Part shown: piece after piece, positions 36,815-48,093 of the stretch | Position numbering within the stretch: the first letter of the stretch is position 1 | Layout: each line of letters opens with the position of its first letter | Source of the DNA: Mucor racemosus | Lineage: Eukaryota; Mucoromycota; Mucoromycetes; Mucorales; Mucoraceae | Direction of reading: 5' to 3' | Assembly: GCA_027405735.1 (NCBI GenBank) | Contig: JAPEHQ010000011.1 | Coordinates: 496,001 to 560,000, forward strand | Length of the DNA stretch: 64,000 nt | Made by a program: the position numbers and the translations under genes | The notes under the pieces: generated by a model | The model's database searches: none | Told to the model about the DNA's origin: nothing | Seen by the model: the letters and a program-made list of their open reading frames with translations, nothing else

Positions 36815-36827
36815 GAAAATTCTCGAA
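36815..36827. promoter_or_regulatory. Heat-shock element, three perfect units
   Basis: GAAaaTTCtcGAA is the alternating nGAAn/nTTCn array bound by heat-shock factor. It lies about 150 bp upstream of the Hsp20 ATG. Confidence 0.8.
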
Positions 36828-36878
36828 ATATTTAAACATTTATGCAGAATCAAATTACTATATTGGACAATTATGAGT

Positions 36879-36891
36879 TTCTAGACGGTTC
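36879..36891. promoter_or_regulatory. Second heat-shock element, one imperfect unit
   Basis: TTCtaGACggTTC has three HSF units with one mismatch (GAC for GAA). It sits 15 bp before the TATA box. Confidence 0.6.
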
Positions 36892-36905
36892 CCTTTTTCA
36901 AAACA

Positions 36906-36911
36906 TATAAA
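36906..36911 (+). promoter_or_regulatory. TATA box of the Hsp20 gene
   Basis: TATAAA, about 67 bp before the start codon and just downstream of two heat-shock elements. Confidence 0.7.
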
Positions 36912-36977
36912 TACAACCTGATTTCTACATCAAAAATCATTTCTAATCATCAAATATTATATCAAGCTTTAAAAAAA

Positions 36978-37541
36978 ATGTCTCTTTCAAATCGTGTATT
37001 CTCTGACGCTTTACGTGATATGCAACGCGCTATGGCTGCATTTGAACAACCCCTCTTTTCAGAAGCACCATTCTCATCATCATTGCTCCGCCATCAATAT
37101 CAATATCCATCAACTGATATGGTAGAAACTCCTGATGCCTATGAATTGCATGCTGAACTTCCTGGTTATGAAAAGAAGGATATTAAAATCGAAATGTCTG
37201 ATAGCCATACTTTGGTTATTAGTGGTAATGTAAACAAGGAATACAAGACTGAATCTCCATCTGATACTGAAACTGCTGGTGTTGATTCTTCTACTACTAC
37301 TGAAGATACTAATGAACAACAAGTAACTACTACCAAAAAGGATGAAGAAAAGCAAGTTGGTAAGCTTGCCAAGGGACACAAGTGGTTAGTTCAAGAGAGA
37401 TCTTCTGGTTCCTTTGTACGATCTTTTGCATTGCCTGTTTCTGTTAAACGTGATTCTATCAAGGCCTCTTATAATAATGGTGTTCTCAAGGTCGTTATCC
37501 CCAAATCTGAAAAGAAAGACAACCAAATCACTATTGATTAA
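36978..37541 (+). CDS. Small heat-shock protein (Hsp20 / alpha-crystallin family)
   Basis: Intronless, 187 residues. The alpha-crystallin domain starts at about residue 48 (DMVETPDAYELHAELPGYEKKDIKIEM) and ends with SYNNGVLKVVIPK (about 168-180), the conserved GVLxVxxPK block; a short ITID tail follows. An acidic, Thr/Ser-rich insertion of about 45 residues (85-130) splits the beta-sandwich, as is common in fungal Hsp20s. These ATP-independent chaperones hold unfolding proteins in oligomers. The lack of introns and the two heat-shock elements plus TATA box upstream agree with stress induction. Confidence 0.93.
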   Translation: MSLSNRVFSDALRDMQRAMAAFEQPLFSEAPFSSSLLRHQYQYPSTDMVETPDAYELHAELPGYEKKDIKIEMSDSHTLVISGNVNKEYKTESPSDTETAGVDSSTTTEDTNEQQVTTTKKDEEKQVGKLAKGHKWLVQERSSGSFVRSFALPVSVKRDSIKASYNNGVLKVVIPKSEKKDNQITID

Positions 37542-37819
37542 TATTGGTAAATCTATATATCATACCTTACTTTTATCTTATCCCGTTCCTTTTTATTGAA
37601 TCATACCTTAGTTTTGTAGATTTACAGCTACAAATACTTTTTAAATAAAACACTCCATTCTCTTTAAAATTTAAATAACGTTTGTATTTTCCGTTGTATT
37701 TTGTATTGCAAATGTTTATAATTTTCAACTATTAAATCCCATGAATATAGTAATTTAACAGTGCTTTATTGATATATAAATAGTTTTATAAATAAAGATG
37801 TGCTTGATATCATCACTTT

Positions 37820-39817
37820 TTAATAAAGTTTTGAAAACTTCAAATCAAGTGATTCTGGAGAAAAAGTCATTGCCATATCAAATTGTATTTCATCATAATG
37901 AATAGAATCTTTTGGAACTTCCATCAAGTATTTTCTCACTATAAAATCAATGTTAATAATTGGAAATTACTTATACATGCTTTCAGCTTACCTAACATGG
38001 CAATGACCAATTTTTGTTCTGTTAAACTAAAATTCATACCAATACATTGTCTAGCACCATTACCAAATGGTAAATAAGCGAAACCTTCATGGGTTTCATA
38101 TTCACCGCCAGGTGCAAATCTTTCAGGAATAAACTGTTCAGGATTCTTCCAGAGCTTGGGATTGAAATGAAGTGAGCCAATGTCAATATTGAGTTGAGTT
38201 CCTTTAGGAATATAAGTTCCGTTGATAACATAATCTTCTGTTGCATCTCTAGAAATGATTCTGTCAACAGGACCACTTCTACGAAGATTCTGATGTAGGA
38301 TTGATTAGTTTTGTTTTTGTTTTGCTTGCTTGCTTGAAATGTTGAATAAACTATAATATATTTACCTCTTTGATAACTAGATTAAGATATTTCATCTTTT
38401 TCAAATCATCCATAGTAGGAATAACATCTAAAGGATCATTACCCAAAATACTATTAATCTCATCACGCAATTTTTGTTGTACATCTGTATTCTTTGCAAT
38501 ATTGTATAAACAAAGAGATAGTGCATTTGCGGTTGTATCATGACCAGCCAAGAAGAAGATGGCAATGTTTTGCTATGAATGGTTATTAACATTTTGTTCC
38601 GAAAATAACTTGCTATATGGGCTACTTACTCTTAATTGTTTAGTAGTAGTTTCAGTACCTTCTTCAATATCAGCTTCAATCATCATGGTAAGCAAATCTT
38701 TCTCTTGGTCAGAAATATTTTTCATGTCTCCATTAAGAATCTTTTGACGTTTTTCGTTTGCTAAATCTTCCATCATAGATACAAGTCTTTCTGTTGCTAC
38801 TTGAGTTTTAATGAATTTAGCTGAAGTGTGCTTCAAAATGAAGCTAAGTTTGCGGAATATATTGGAAAATGGGTTGAAAATGTTTGACATAACGATATGA
38901 TATGTCTCTGTCCATTTTTGTGGATCACCTCTTAATGATTGGAAATCAAAGCCTATATTTACATTATGAATAAAATGACCAAATCTATTGATCTATATAG
39001 CTTACCGAATACTGCTAATCCCAAGGAATCCAAGGTAAATGCTTTGATATGTTTTGTAATTGGTGCACGCTCGCTGTTTTCATCAATAGCAGCAAAGAGG
39101 TATGGCATCACACCGCCAAATGTCTTGATGGGTTGAGATCTATGGAAAGCAGGATTCATAATCTAAGTAAAATACTGTTTTAATAAATGATACTAAAATC
39201 TAATACAGGTTGTTATTACCTTTCTTTGTTTTTTCCAAACATTTCCATTAGAGACAGCGACATTTTCATTACCTAAAAGCATTGAAACTGGAGTTTCGTC
39301 GCCGAAATTACCAAAGAAATTGTGGGTTTTGGGAAAGTTGTCTAGAATTGATTTAGTTTATGCATGTCTGGCATATTTTTATTCTAATGATGATATTTAC
39401 CTGTTTTCATCAACACGGTTTTGGCAACTTTAGGGTCAATTACAAACAGGTTCCATACAATAGATGATCTTGACTAATAATAAATATAGAATGAGAATTT
39501 ATGATTTATTGCAAAATATATCGTTTCCTCACCATGTAAAAACTGTAACCAGCATCAGAAATAGGATTTACAAGTCTCTTGGTACGTTTGGGAACAGCTT
39601 CTTTGTTCTTGAAAGATAAAAAGAGGGCATATGTAGAAACTCTTGGAAATTGACGAAGATTTCTTGGCGGTAATGCAATTGAAGAATAGATCTGTCGAAG
39701 AAGAATACATACAATAGCGGCACCAATGCAAGAGTATCTATTCTTTTTGTTTGCAAGGAAAGGAAGTAATTTCTCTATAGCCTTGTTATAAGTTTGTAAA
39801 GCAGTGTCAACAATCAT
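37820..39817 (-). CDS. Cytochrome P450 monooxygenase
   Basis: Complement of exons 37820-37938, 37992-38289, 38366-38572, 38630-38952, 39006-39162, 39220-39341, 39401-39473 and 39533-39817, 527 residues. A membrane anchor is near residues 27-47 (CIGAAIVCILLRQIY), followed by a proline-rich hinge (ALPPRNLRQFP). The I-helix oxygen-binding motif is AGHDTT (329-334), the K-helix ExxR is E389-x-x-R392, the PERF motif is at about 444-447, and the haem-binding loop FGNGARQCIG (464-473) has Cys471 as thiolate ligand. It is an ER-bound class II P450 needing a separate reductase. The overall look is like the CYP509-type P450s of Mucorales, but the family assignment and substrate are guesses. Confidence 0.9.
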
Positions 39818-40774
39818 AAGTTTGATATATAATTGAAAAATAAAAATGTAAACAAGAGTTGTTTTATTCTTTCTTTTATATAAGAATAAAGTATTGGAAA
39901 ACACAAACGTTTTGCCAACCAATGATTAACATGGCATTTACCGAAATTAAATGGAACTTAATTAGAAATCCAGGGATTTGGTTAGCTTTGTGATCCTGGG
40001 AACCCCCATTGCGAATGACATACTTTCTATTTTTCTTTGATCTCTAACGGTAATGAGCTCTTTTTTTTTTCAATTGAGAGCATCAAATACTGCTTGATGT
40101 ATATCTTTATTTTTACATCATAATCTAATAGTTACGTATAGCATGTATCATAAATAGAAACGTTGCTAGAATAAGCTTACCAAGTCTACGACTGTGAGGA
40201 TTTCATAACACGAGAAGCTTCTTTGATAGGAATTACGGCCATAATTTATCCATGTGGAGATCAACCAATCCAAAGCAATCGCCGTCGGCCGCCATATCAC
40301 CGGTTTTTTGGCCAATTTGATTGGTAGATTATGCAGAAATTGTTTAGTTATTTGCGCTTATTTGATTACCATCATAATGAAAAGCTAAATCAAATGATTT
40401 TACTTGACTGTTTCCAAGAATACGATCCAGGACATCTAAAAATGCTTGATTTATTTGGCAAATGCATGCAGCTTCCAAAGCTTTTGGACCATGACAATAG
40501 CTGCTGTTTGGTAAAATTCAAAACCAGCTTTCTTTGGAAAATGCATTGACACAGGCATTTCATTTAAAAATAACATTAAAATATCAAGTTTTGACATTTT
40601 TAAAGGTAATTTCTTGTTATATAATTATTATTTTATAAATTTTCATGCTTTATTAGCATCGTGCACTGGAAAATGAGTCGATATAGTGCCAAAAACCGAA
40701 ATAGCGATGTTTGAAACTAGAAGTCGCAACTGATTTCAATCTTGACATCATTTGTCATTTTTCGGAAAAAAAAT
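39818..40774. other. Intergenic region between P450 and the tRNA-like sequence
   Basis: No supported gene. A short GC-richer stretch occurs at 40271-40305. An ORF at 40331-40549 has no recognisable features. Confidence 0.4.
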
Positions 40775-40840
40775 TGGGTCGAATGGTTAAGACGTGTGCT
40801 TCCCAAGTGCACGGCTCGAGTTTGAATCCTGGTAGACGCA
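40775..40840 (+). tRNA. tRNA-Gly(CCC)-like sequence with missing 5' acceptor strand (pseudo-tRNA)
   Basis: Readable parts are a D-arm with GAATGGTTAAG, an anticodon loop TTCCCAA (anticodon CCC) on a stem TGTGC/GTGCA, a T-loop region GTTTGAATCC that also matches the Pol III B box, and a 3' acceptor strand TAGACGC plus A, as in eukaryotic tRNA-Gly. The matching 5' strand (GCGTCTA) is replaced by an A-run, and the T-stem pairs poorly. It is therefore a decayed tRNA or a tRNA-derived SINE head, not a functional gene. Confidence 0.55.
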
Positions 40841-41950
40841 AGTTTGTTTGATAATATTATGTAGTACTGTATTTCCTGTTTAGTGTCATGTCATCAACCC
40901 ACAACTTTTCGTATGGCGTTCTCCGCATGCCCGTTTTGGCTCTTGGTGTAGCACTTTATTTCAGCCGATTTCTTTCCCCTTTTTCATAGTATAATCATTA
41001 TAGCGACCTTGTTTACAGTAGGCCCACTTGTGGAGACCTCTCAATCTCTTCCCAAATGGCTTACGTTGTGCTACATGAAACGTTGCTGTAGGAGTTTCAT
41101 GTATATTAAGTCTTCACATTAAATAATAATAAATAAAGTATATCCACTACGTTCTACCCTAAAAAAAAATTTTTTTCGGAAAAAAGTAATTTTTAAAGGA
41201 TTTTTTTCGTTACAACAACTATAATTAAAGTATATACCTTTATTAATTAGTATCATATTAATTTTGCGTTTAATATACCATGATATTTTTTGTTTGGCTA
41301 TTTCTGCCACAAACGCGTGCGATAATTTGAAATATCTAGTATTTCAGTCTTTTCAACAAAAGTCGAAAAAAATGTTACACAATGCCAAAATAAATATTTC
41401 CACCATAAACTTGACATTATTTCGGCCATACAGTACTAACATTTACCATAGTAAAAAGTCTTGTTTTTCGCACGGAAAATCGATTTTTGTCAAAAATGAG
41501 ATTTTGGATGAGGTATCATAAGGGAAAAATCGAGTTGAAATTTATTTCTGCAAAAAACTGCAAAATTGCATCAAAATAAATCTATGAAGCAAGGGCATTC
41601 GTTTGATACCATTTTTAGGGCTAAATATAGTCTCAAGCTCCCGTAATCAAACATTTAAGATGATGATTTAAGCCGATTTTGTTAAATAAATGATACTTTA
41701 TATACAATTTGTACTCTTGTCATCAATTTTAAATGTATTTAATGGTCTTATATAATCTTTTGACATTCATGGCTTTTTGTAACTACAAAAAAAAAAGTTG
41801 ATAGAATGCTTTAATTGGTCAGTGTTGGCGTTTTTCGTAGCACGCGCAAGACATGTACGATATCTCGGGTCAGAAACTTCAAAAAAGACCTGACATATTA
41901 ATAACTGGTTTTTTTTTTCATACTTTTCTGCAATACATATATACCTCAAG
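40841..41950. other. Intergenic region with a degenerate repeat A fragment
   Basis: About 41460-41575 resembles repeat A (TTTTGGATGAGG, AAGGGAAAAATCGAG) in the orientation of copy 1. The rest is A+T-rich and non-coding. The immediate upstream region of MGS1 has no obvious TATA box. Confidence 0.4.
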
Positions 41951-43859
41951 ATGTCAAATACTAATAAAGGTATTATGCATATGCTTATTTAGTGGTTGAT
42001 ATATTAACAATATCAATAAATAGTACAATGTCCTATTTGCGGACAATGGGTAATAGCCTCGAGGATAAATGCACATATAGATGCAAATTGTCCAGACCCT
42101 ACTATATCAACAACAACAGCAAGTTCACCACAGAAACCAAATCAGAGTAAGGAGACAGATGGTTTCCCTAGACTCGAGACTGAACAGCAGGATGATAATA
42201 AGATCATGTCTACAGACAATACCGCAGCAGCAGCAGTAGAATCAAAACCAACAACAATAAAAACTACTACAAGCTCATCACCTACACGCATGGCACCATT
42301 ATTTGCCCCCAAACTACAACAGTTCCCAACTCAACAACAACAACAACAACAACAGCAGCCAGATCCCAGGCCTATGCCCACATTTGGAGGCTTGAAACGT
42401 TCATCCGATCAACAAAATCAACAACAACAACAACAATCTGAAACATCAGCAAAACGTAAAAAAACAGATGCAGCATTAGAGTCTATGCCATTAGCAGCTC
42501 GTGTTCGACCTATTTGTTTAACGGATTTTGTTGGACAAGAAGAATTGCTTGGATCTAATGGTATATTAAGGAAATTGATTGATAATGATCGTATTCCATC
42601 CATGATTCTTTGGGGACCCCCAGGGTGTGGTAAAACTACAATTGCTCGCATTATATCAAAAATGACGAAATCTCGTTTTGTTGAATTGAGTGCAACTAGT
42701 CATGGTACAGCAGATGTGAAAAAGGCTTTTGATGATGCCAAAAACCATTTGGTGCTGACGGGACAAAAGACAATTGTGTTTATTGATGAAATTCATCGGT
42801 TTACTAAAACACAGCAAGATTTGTTTTTACCGTATGTGGAGCATGGAACTATACATCTTATAGGTGCAACAACAGAGAATCCCAGGTAAGGAGATTTGGT
42901 GAATAGATTAACACAATATTAATTGGTGATGTATCTAGTTTCAAAGTAAATTCTGCACTTTTATCAAGATGCAAAGTGTTTGTATTGAAGAGATTGGATC
43001 AGGATCAAATTGAAGCCATTTTGACGCGTGCATTGGAAAAATGGAGAGGAGAGGAAAACCAACAACAAGATAACAGTAAAGATAAAGATGCATTAAAACA
43101 ATTAGCTGTATACAGTGATGGAGATGGTATATATATATTTATATCTCAACAGTGAAGCCTTTTTACGCACTTTTACTAACCAAATATATAGCTAGAACCG
43201 CTTTAAACACATTAGAAATTGCAGTTAGTTTATTGCCATCTAAAAAATACCCATTGGAAATTGAAACAGTAAAAGGAGCATTTCAAAAATCACATTTATT
43301 GTATGATCGTAATGGAGATCAACATTATGACATTATTAGTGCACTACATAAAAGCATTCGAGGAAGTGATGCCAATGCGGCATTATATTGGCTTGGAAGA
43401 ATGTTGGTTGCAGGAGAAGATCCTCTATATATTGCAAGAAGATTAGTAAGATGTGCAAGTGAAGACATTGGATTAGCAGATAATTCAGCATTGCCATTAG
43501 CTATGGCTGCTTATAATGCTTGTGAAAAAATTGGAATGCCAGAATGTGATACCATCTTGGCTCATTTAGTTGTTCATCTTGCAGAAACTAAAAAGAGTGT
43601 TAAAAGTTATAAAGCTTATAATCTGGTCAAACAAACTATCAAGGATAATCCAGCTTTTCCTGTACCTATGCATATTAGAAATGCACCCACGAATTTAATG
43701 AAGGTAGTAGTAATGATTTATTTATTTTATACATGTATTAACAATATAATATAGAATTTGGGATATGGTCAAGGCTATAAATACAATCCAGATTATGATG
43801 GACCTGTTGAACAAACATATCTTCCTGATGAATTAAAATATAAGCGTTTTCTTGAATAA
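41951..43859 (+). CDS. MGS1: MGS1/WRNIP1-type AAA+ ATPase with UBZ finger
   Basis: Exons 41951-41969, 42024-42885, 42939-43126, 43192-43703 and 43755-43859 give 561 residues. A Rad18-type ubiquitin-binding finger is at the N-terminus (C9-x2-C12-x11-H24-x4-C29). A Gln/Thr/Ser-rich linker with two CAA-encoded polyglutamine runs leads to the AAA+ module: Walker A GPPGCGKT (204-211), Walker B FIDE (259-262), sensor-1 IGATTENP, then the clamp-loader-like C-terminal helices ending in YKRFLE. The protein binds ubiquitylated PCNA and acts at stalled replication forks (family knowledge). The first coding exon is six codons plus one base; without it the zinc finger would be lost, which supports the model. 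The 3' end is 22 bp from the convergent MED11 stop. Confidence 0.95.
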
Positions 43860-43881
43860 AAAAAGACCCCTCCTCTCTCCT

Positions 43882-44403
43882 CTATTCTTGAGCGATTTTT
43901 TTGATTTCTGCAATACGTTGACTAATTGTATCAATTGCAGCTGTCCAGATTTCCAATTCTTTATGTTGGCTAATAACTGAAGTTTTAAAGGGTATAATTT
44001 TGTTTGCTGAAGATGTGATGCTTGCTTCTTTTGTTAAGTAATGCGTATGGCTTCTTAAAGCGAATTGGATATCCTATAAAGATGTCAATACAATGAAACG
44101 CGCTACAAATATATTTACTTGCATTGACAAGGGAGAAATATCTTGATGCTAATTCTCGAAATGACATTGCACGGTTACGAACAAATTGATCTGTATCCAT
44201 ATCGCTTGGTGCTTCATCAGATAAAATGCCTAATGCTTCTGCGGCTGTTTCGATTAATAACACGAGTTTCTATATAAATTTAATTAGTCTCTTTTATTTT
44301 TAAATGTAACCTTTACCTTTTCAGCTTGATGAAGGTCTTGAATACGCATAGTACTTTCTGCCATACGGCCTGTAGGATCAACGTATTGATTTTTATTAGA
44401 CAT
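43882..44403 (-). CDS. MED11: Probable Mediator complex subunit 11
   Basis: Complement of exons 43882-44073, 44123-44269 and 44317-44403, 141 residues. The first half is helical (MRIQDLHQAEKKLVLLIETA), followed by an acidic loop and a second helix, FRELASRYFSLVNDIQFALR, then TKEASI and a C-terminal helix IDTISQRIAEIKK. Size, helix layout and the early helix resemble Med11, a head-module subunit contacting TFIIH (family knowledge). The identification rests on overall pattern, not a strict motif. The second intron (44074-44122) is GC..AG: the donor GCAAGT is the only one that keeps the long C-terminal frame; the nearby GTAAAT donor breaks it. Confidence 0.62.
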
Positions 44404-44874
44404 TTTTGTATTTAATTCAGAAAAAAAAAGAAAGAAAAAGGGTCCAGAATATGGATTGTAAATAGTGATCATTCTCATATATGAGGCTGAGCTCAAATGG
44501 GGTTTTTTTGTTGTAATGATAGTTTCCAGCAGCACACATGGTAGAAAAAGTAATCAATACTTTGCTTCTTTCTCTTTTTCTCTTTTTTCGCTTTTTGACA
44601 ACACTTTTTTCTTTTGGGATATATAAATTAAACCCCCTGTTTTTTTCTTGTTTGAAAAAAAAGGATAATCTCTCTATCAAAATCATTATATATAAATATA
44701 TACCTCCTTTTTTATAATATTCCCCCCTTTAAATACGAGAGTTCGCTTCTTCAACTACACTACAACAACCATATACTTCTATAAATAGTCAATTCTCTCT
44801 CGAATTTTATAAACAATACATCAACACATTTTTCCCGGGTTTTATTGAATTTATAAATATAAAAAAAAAGACGC
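44404..44874. promoter_or_regulatory. Divergent promoter between MED11 and the Sec7-PH gene
   Basis: 471 bp, C- and T-rich patches, with TATA-like TATAAATATA at about 44691-44700. I searched this gap for the missing first half of the Sec7 domain and found no coding sequence for it. Confidence 0.5.
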
Positions 44875-47311
44875 ATGGCAGGTCCTAGCGATAAAATGAC
44901 AAAGGAACCTAGTTTCGCGTCTCAAGTACAACAATTCGATTTTTGTGGAGAATCGATTGATTCTTCATTAAGGTAAATAAACAAAAAAAAACAACGGAAA
45001 ATTATATATAGCAAACTAATAGATCATCAGAAAATTACTGGCCAAAGTATTACTACCAAAAGAAGCACAACAAATCGATCGTGCAATGGAAGATTTCGCC
45101 AAGCGATATTATGAATGCAATCCGGGACTAGTTGATAATCCAGATGTAGTCTATGCTGTTGCCTTTTCAATATTACTATTACATACAGACGCTCACAACA
45201 AAAATGTTAAACAAAAGATGAACAAGGATACATTCATTATGAGAACCAAAATTATTGAAGGCGGTGAAGGTGTACCTCATGAAATACTAGACGTAATGTA
45301 TGACAATATAGTTATGTCAGAGTTTACATATGCAGATGGACATAAGGAATCAATAGGCAGAACTGCTGAGAGATCAAATTCATGGTTTTCAAAGCTAAAG
45401 AATAACGATTCCAATACAAATACCCAATCAGTAAGTTTTCTTTTTCTTTTTTTAGTGTATTGATATGTAATACTAATATTTGATTCAAAGCCGGCTCTTT
45501 TAGCTGATCTTGGCCAAAAATTAGAGCAATTAATGCCTGCCGAAAATACTTTTAGTTATAAACGGACCTTAAAGCCGATTCCAATTATGGAAGTTCATTT
45601 CTCCATCTTGAGAGCAAAATCACTATGTTTAGCAGGTGTAAGAAGTAGATATGGTGGAGAAAACAACACAAATACATTTACTATTCGAGTAACAAAAGCA
45701 GGGATATTGGATAGAAAATACGATCTTACTCAAGGTGGAAAAAAGGCAACTGCTCGTGGATGGAGACCCTTTGGATGTATCTTGAGTGGAAGTCAAATTA
45801 TATTCTTTGCTGATGTCTCATCATTTCAAAATTGGCTCGACCATAGAGAAGAAGAACAAGATCAAGGACAAGAGCCTATAGTACCGAGAAGAAATAATAG
45901 TTTTCCTGCATTTTCATCTATTACAGCTGCTGCTGAATCATCGTCTTCAAATCTTAGCACAGTTACTTCTACATCATCCATGTATAACAACAACTCACAA
46001 CAACAACAACAACAACAACAAGCACAAAATATACCCGCAAATGCCTTTTTAAGACCTGTTCAAATTGTATCATTATCTTATGCTATATGTATTTGTGATG
46101 AAGAATATACAAAATACCCACATGTCTTTAGACTGATTACAGGTGATGGACAGCAGTTTTTACTTCGTGCAGAAAATGATAAAGATATGGAGGATTGGAT
46201 GTTGAAAATTAATTATGCAGCTACACTAAAAACAACTGGAGCACGCATGAGACCTACCAAAAAATCTAACGAATCCACACGATCAGTTGATACCAATAAA
46301 CATAATGCTGACCGACTCAAACGAGAAGAAAAAGCTAGAGAGAAAGTGATTGAATTAACAAACCGTATTGATGAACAAGTTAAATTATTGGATCGAGAAT
46401 TACAATTACGTCGAAATTTAATGGTAGTTGTACCTTGTCAAAAGGCAACAAAAGATAGAATTGTGACATTTGCAGATACTGTGGGCAAGAAACTAAAAAC
46501 AAAGCGCATCGAGTTGCAACGATTACAATGTTATCGGGATTATTTGGAATGTGAATTATCTTGGTGTGCATCACAACAGCAACAACAACAAAGAAAAATG
46601 TCTTTACCTTTACCATCTCATTTGTATGCATTCACTACATTACCTCCCACAAACAATTCAGTAACTTTACCTGTTGGTAGTAGCAAGAAGGAAAGTATTA
46701 AAAAATTGACCAATTTAGTGTTTACAGCTCCTTCGGATGAACCTTCACCGGTAACTACAAGCTCAAGTACAACATCATCCTCACATCATATGCTGGAATC
46801 ATCATCTTCAGCTATAAGCGATCAAATTGATGTTCATCGTCATAGTGGCACGATAAGTAATAGTGCAAGTACATCAACAAGTGGCGTAGATGATAATGAT
46901 CAACCAGACCAAGACCAAGAAGGTGATGATGATGATGACGACGATAAAAAGAGTAATGATTCTACACCTCAATTACCATCACTTTCATTCCCTAAATCAT
47001 TCATTGAAGGTCTATCATTCATGGATAGTAAAAACATTAAAGCCGCATCTGATAAAGCAGTTGAAATGGATAGAATTATGCGTCGTAGAAGTCAAAGTAA
47101 TCCTGTGCTGCCAAATACTCGACCGGTTATTGACAAGAAATTCTTGTTGGTGGAAACTCCTTCTCGAGGTGGTAGACAAAGAAGTGGGTCAGAAGCCTCG
47201 TCAGTCCAGGGTGATGATGATGATATGAGTGTGGTCATTGTAAATGATTCAGAAGAATTACTTACTGATTCATCTGCTTGGCCAACTAATGTAACTAATA
47301 CAAGTACTTGA
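44875..47311 (+). CDS. Sec7-PH protein with only the second half of the Sec7 domain
   Basis: Exons 44875-44972, 45031-45430 and 45491-47311 give 772 residues. Residues about 18-140 match the second half of an Arf-GEF Sec7 domain (FDFCGESIDSSLRKLL, LPKEAQQIDRAMEDFAKRYYECNPG, AFSILLLHTDAHNKNVK). The first half, which carries the catalytic glutamic finger in known Arf-GEFs, is absent; the ATG lies just before this point. A PH domain (about 198-410) is split by a Ser-rich and polyglutamine insertion, then a coiled coil (about 430-520) and a long disordered Ser/Asp-rich tail follow. Similar Sec7-PH proteins act at membranes on Arf GTPases. As modelled, exchange activity would be lost, unless an unrecognised upstream exon supplies the rest. 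Confidence 0.8.
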
Positions 47312-47831
47312 TAAACTTTTAATAATAAATGAAATAATGGTTGGTTCTACATCTTCAAAAAAGAGTTTCACTTGAATAAAAAAAAAATACAGTAATGCGT
47401 TCAAGCTTTCTGAGTAACAATGCATCAGCTTTACATTGTGTGTTATTTGCGGATTGATGCAATAAATTTTTTTGACATTTGTTAATGCAAATGACCATGC
47501 AAATTTTTTTTATAAGGGTAGAGAACTTCTGTGGCAGATTAATTTATGCAGTTTTGAGCACAGAATTGATCTCCTTCTCAGCAACGCTGATATACTAGTA
47601 GTTTATATACGGAGAACTAGCCTTTCGATCTCGCTACACTCTATCGAGTCGCCCTGCGGGCTCGCTTTTGTAATTTTTTTAATGAGTGTATCATATGGCT
47701 GGCAGTTCTGTCTCATTAAGCTCGATTACTGTCTCTCTAGACGAAAAATGTATGTTTTTATAACAAATATTAATGAGATTTATAAACATCCTTTTTTTTA
47801 AAAAAAAATCTACCTTTTGTAGCATATTATT
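47312..47831. other. Downstream region with a first copy of a ~150-bp repeat
   Basis: Contains the repeat at 47615-47757 described separately. The remainder is A+T-rich and non-coding. Confidence 0.4.
47615..47757. repeat. ~145-bp repeat, copy 1
   Basis: Shares ATCTCGCTACACT, TGCGGGCTCGCTTTTG, TATATGG/CATATGG-TGGCAG, TCGATTACTGTCTCTCT and CGAAAAATG with 49234-49376 in the same order and orientation. GC content is locally higher than the surroundings. Confidence 0.7.
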
Positions 47832-48093
47832 AGAAAGCATCTGTTATCTCCTTTTTACTCATTTGAACACGCGGACGATTATGTGTATGATGTAAAATGG
47901 TCTCCTACAAAACCCGCCTTGTTTGGTACTGTTGATGGAACTGGCCAATTTGATTTATGGAACTTGAATGCAGATACCGAGTACTCAATTTGGTTCTGGT
48001 AAATCATTGAATAAATTGGCTTGGAATAAAGAGGGTTAAAAGACAGTAATAGGTTTCAATGATGGCCATGTTTATGTTTATGACGTTGGAGAG
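47832..48093 (+). pseudogene. Fragment of a dynein intermediate chain gene
   Basis: Reads [20 protein letters not shown], then [21 protein letters not shown], followed after a one-base frame change by [16 protein letters not shown], an in-frame TAA, and TVIGFNDGHVYVYDVGE. This is the C-terminal WD40 region of cytoplasmic dynein intermediate chain. With one frameshift and one stop in about 85 codons and no upstream part, it is a partial pseudogene. It ends in front of GTAAGA, which looks like an old splice donor, so it came from genomic DNA rather than from processed mRNA. Confidence 0.8.

Noticed and set aside
40331..40549. 72-codon ORF upstream of the tRNA-like sequence
   Set aside because: No similarity to any family I know and no support from composition.
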